64,000 nt of DNA from Leucogyrophana mollusca (taxonomy: Eukaryota; Basidiomycota; Agaricomycetes; Boletales), in NCBI GenBank assembly GCA_021014945.1, contig MU266401.1, positions 1 through 64,000 of the forward strand, given 5' to 3'. The notes beneath the pieces are model-generated. The model did not search any database and had not been told where the DNA came from. It saw only the letters and a program-made list of their open reading frames with translations. Positions 61,359-64,000 of this stretch are shown here, one piece after another; position 1 is the first letter of the stretch, and every line of letters begins with the position of its first letter. The translations under genes and the position numbers were made by a program.

Positions 61359-62886
61359 TTAGTCTGCGAATAATTTTTTGAGGTAGTCGCCTGCAGCTTG
61401 TCGCACCGATGCGTCTACAGTTGGATTTCCCAGCAGCTCAGTCGCCAGCTGCGCTCTGTGTTTCACGTTGGCCGTCTGTTTGGTGTGTTCCCATTCGGCA
61501 GCTTCGCGTTCTTGTCGAGTGCGGTCAAGTTCTCGCCTAGCTGCAGTATCTTTCTCCTCTCTTTCTTCCCGCCGCCGCAGATAGTCCAATTTCATTTTGC
61601 TGTGGTGAGATTGCGATTGTAACAGTTGCAGGCACGCCGCCATCATATTCTGAGGTACGGTGAAGTTGACTAGAGACTGATCATTTGAAGGGGAGGAGAC
61701 AACGGTTGAAATGCGACTACCCGCATTAGAGGGACCCGCTTCTGGCAAAACATATTCCGGCACGCTTTGAGACCGGAAAGAGTAAGTGGGGGTGCGCGAC
61801 TGGGTGATCGTAGTCGGGTTCGGATCTTGATAGTCGGGAATGGGTTCGTCATCTTCGCCCTCATCGCCACCGCCTCCGACGCTTGAAGTCCCGATAGCAT
61901 TGGGATTTCGATTTATGGGCCGTGTGGTAGCGGGGTCACCATGCCATCTGAATTTTCTCCATTTAAAAGTCGAATCAACCCAAGTGTGAGGAATAACTCA
62001 CCTCCTATAAAATAAGGAATACCATCCCGAGCGGTGCCAGTGGTCAATCGTTCTTGCGTTTACGTTCCCGACATCACAACCCCCTTTCCTAGCAACTTGC
62101 AGTCGGCGCTCATACTCTCGCAGTCGCTCCCCCTCGTTGACTGAGGTCACAGGTCCAGCACCTTGTTGGACATTGAACGCCTCAAACGCATATATCTGTT
62201 TGAAGAGATTGAAGTTGCGTTCGTAGCAACCCTTTAAGGCCTGGTATGATTTCTTGCCACCGAATACTTCAACAGCGCACTACACATCCCAAACTTTGTT
62301 AGTGCGGTGACTTTGGTCAATTTTCGGAATTACACGTGCCTCTCGAAGACAAGAGTTTTTCGTGGCTCGCAGCGCGTTCCAGTGGTCATCTTCTCCTGGT
62401 CCCATCAGCCAGTTGAATAATTTTGATTTTTCTTCTTCCGTCCAGTGTTTGGAGCCATGGGAATCGGTGTCAAAGGCGTCCATGATCTCTTCGCCCTCTC
62501 GCCTTCGTTTACTCAGGCCGTTCGTTATGTTGGCGATCCCATCGGCTTGCTTGCGTTTCAGTGCATTCGCCGCCTGATTGTCGCCTTGCAAAGGAATAGA
62601 AAATTCGTGTATGGGCGAATGAGAGGGCCCCGCAGGAGCTTGGCCGGATCTTTGAGTGGCGCCGGTCGGGTCAATGACAGAAGGGGGAGAATCAGATAGC
62701 CTGTATCCGTCATGGAATGCGGTTCGTGAGCTCAGAGTGGGTGTAAGATGGGAACCGAGCGCTTGATTTAGACTCTGAAATGCGGGAGAACAGTTAGATT
62801 CCACGACTCGGTTCAAGGCTTGGAACATAGCCTACCGACACGTTGCTCTGTAGGTTCGTGTCGCGCTGGAGATGACCAAAGGTCAT
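61359..62886 (-). CDS. SANT/Myb-like domain protein of a basidiomycete-specific type
   Basis: Putative DNA-binding protein; the exact function is unknown. Start Met 62886 (MTFGHLQRDTNLQSNVS) spliced to SLNQALGSHLTPTLSSRTAF. A basic stretch (KRKQADGIANITNGLSKRRR) may be a nuclear signal. The conserved domain starts HWTEEEKSKLFNWLMGPGED and continues DHWNALRATKNSCLRE, then after an intron CAVEVFGGKKSYQALKGCYE and RNFNLFKQIYAFEAF. The Trp-rich helical pattern resembles trihelix/Myb-SANT proteins. A second part (TIDHWHRSGWYSLFYR) follows, then a Ser/Pro linker and a C-terminal coiled coil (LDYLRRREEREEKDTAARRE) ending YLKKLFAD. The intron after SCLRE is either GC-AG (62280-62339) or GT-AG (62280-62333); the latter adds Ala-Arg. 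The start is uncertain. Confidence 0.75.
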
Positions 62887-63272
62887 GCTTGGATCACTGA
62901 AATAGGACACATGAGATGGATCATCGTGGCGCTCAAGTAACTTTACGGGCAGGACCAATATCACAGTTATGTTCGTGACGAAACCTACCTGTGAGATTGG
63001 GAATCCATGCTTGGAACTTTGTATGCCGTGAACCACGATGAACCACCAGCGAACCGTTCGGGGCTTGCTGTGGCTCGATTTGATAGAGGGCTGTTTGGTT
63101 CCAAGGTTGCAGCCAAACAACTACAAATGGGGTGACTAAGTCGATCTGAGCGAACACAAAAACTGTGGGATACACAATGGTCTGAGCAGAAAACATATAA
63201 CAGTATGAAGATGCAGTAAGAATTAGGAAAGCTGTAAAAGTACAGTACGTTGTTGTTGTAATACAGTTCCAA
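62887..63272. other. Intergenic: SANT/Myb-like promoter and AT-hook gene 3' end
   Basis: About 390 bases. Minus-strand frames here (for example 62985-63272) show no conserved motif. An additional first exon of the SANT/Myb-like gene could lie here. Confidence 0.4.
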
Positions 63273-64000
63273 CTACACATCATCGTCAAGCTCTCCCTCG
63301 GCATCGACATCAGAACCCTCGTCTCCAGCAGCCTGAACCGAACCGCCACCATCTCTCCCGACGGATACTTCTGGCCGGTTCTTGACAGGCTGTACGGGCA
63401 ACTCGTGTACATTGGCCAAATTAATTTCCCCATCCTCTTTCCCGTCCACTCCGTCGCTCGTTCCGTTCACCACACATGTGGTGGCGTCACTGGGCACACT
63501 GTGCCTGCTCGTCAGACCTGTCAAAGGAGTGGACGCGTCCTCCGACTTTACGTCATCATAATCAGCACGGTGATGGTTGACGCCCAACGAGCTTTCTACC
63601 TCCGTCGACCGGTGGTTTGTTCGTGGCGGAGCGCTCGCTACGCCGTCCGCCGGGGTTTTCAGGGATTCGTTTGGGGCCATACTGTGACCATTTTGGGGAT
63701 GCATCAGCCCATCCGGCTCATTGGGCTCCAATGGAGGCTCTTGCGGAGTATCAGTCGTGTCATGTACAACATCATGAGCACCCCCTTCAGGCGTCCCTAC
63801 CCTCCTACGCTTGCGCGGTGAGTAGGACTTCGATCCCGAGCGAGAAGGGGCTTCCTTTGTCAGGTCTAGCAGAGAAGGTTCGATGGGCGGAGCCACTTCC
63901 GGGGGCTTTGGCCGCGGTGGACGACCTCGACGACGTTTGACAGGTACAGAGGGTGTTATGACTAGTTCCGGTAATGGGGGAGGTCCACTCTCGTCATCGG
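63273..64000 (-). CDS. AT-hook protein, C-terminal part (5' end outside window)
   Basis: The frame is open from the right edge to the stop at 63273, about 242 residues, so this is the C-terminal end of a larger protein. Near the edge it carries a proline-rich stretch (SGPPPLPELVITPSVP) and then a basic AT-hook with the Arg-Gly-Arg-Pro core (VKRRRGRPPRPKPPEVAPP), which in other proteins binds the minor groove of AT-rich DNA. A second basic patch (YSPRKRRRVGTPEGG) looks like a nuclear localisation signal. The rest is disordered, rich in Pro, Glu, Asp and Ser, and ends in a strongly acidic tail (DEGSDVDAEGELDDDV). A chromatin-associated role is likely. The family cannot be named without the N-terminal domains. 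Confidence 0.65.
   Translation of the reverse strand, partial: DDESGPPPLPELVITPSVPVKRRRGRPPRPKPPEVAPPIEPSLLDLTKEAPSRSGSKSYSPRKRRRVGTPEGGAHDVVHDTTDTPQEPPLEPNEPDGLMHPQNGHSMAPNESLKTPADGVASAPPRTNHRSTEVESSLGVNHHRADYDDVKSEDASTPLTGLTSRHSVPSDATTCVVNGTSDGVDGKEDGEINLANVHELPVQPVKNRPEVSVGRDGGGSVQAAGDEGSDVDAEGELDDDV

Overview
The window is a 64 kb piece of a filamentous basidiomycete genome, most like an Agaricomycete. The evidence is a class I hydrophobin tail, dense short introns (about 48-75 nt, with many exons under 25 nt), compact spacing on both strands, a class of large Ser/Pro-rich hybrid histidine kinase, and a SANT/Myb-like protein family common in these fungi. I see no bacterial-type operons, CRISPR arrays, insertion sequences or rRNA, and no tRNA that I could recognise. 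Gene coordinates run from start codon to stop codon and include introns. I worked splice sites out by hand from reading frame and conserved motifs.

Layout, left to right: hydrophobin 3' end (+, partial); IES6 of the INO80 complex (-); ERG12 mevalonate kinase (-) and, in the same open frame upstream of it, a cystathionine beta/gamma-lyase (-); VPS71/ZNHIT1 of the SWR1 complex (+); homocitrate synthase (+); a large GAF-type hybrid histidine kinase (-); dolichol kinase SEC59 (-); uracil-DNA glycosylase UNG1 (+); a bZIP factor (-); the XPB/SSL2 helicase (-); the branchpoint-binding protein BBP/SF1 (+); the NSUN5/RCM1 rRNA methyltransferase (-); a type I DnaJ (+); a ThuA-domain protein (-); an orphan single-pass membrane protein (+); a C2-domain protein with a very long Glu/Arg-rich helix (+); two tail-to-tail YOR1-like ABCC transporters (+ and -); the DBP6-like DEAD-box helicase (-); a cytochrome P450 (-); a SANT/Myb-like protein (-); and the 3' part of an AT-hook protein that runs off the right edge (-).

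Most genes are housekeeping: chromatin remodelling, transcription and repair, splicing, ribosome biogenesis, sterol, lysine and sulphur amino-acid metabolism, and glycosylation. The accessory content is the hydrophobin, the transporter pair, the P450 and the orphan membrane protein. I find no biosynthetic gene cluster.

The most interesting signals concern gene architecture. (1) The sulphur-lyase and mevalonate kinase coding regions are joined in frame without a stop codon. (2) A 6-nt microexon carries the catalytic Asp of the DnaJ HPD motif. Further microexons of 7 nt (ABC transporter) and 11 and 12 nt (P450 haem loop) occur nearby. (3) Two introns are best explained as GC-AG (VPS71, IES6), with a third ambiguous case. 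(4) Two convergent ABCC paralogues differ sharply in intron density. (5) One C2 protein carries an ER/K-type helix of about 290 residues.
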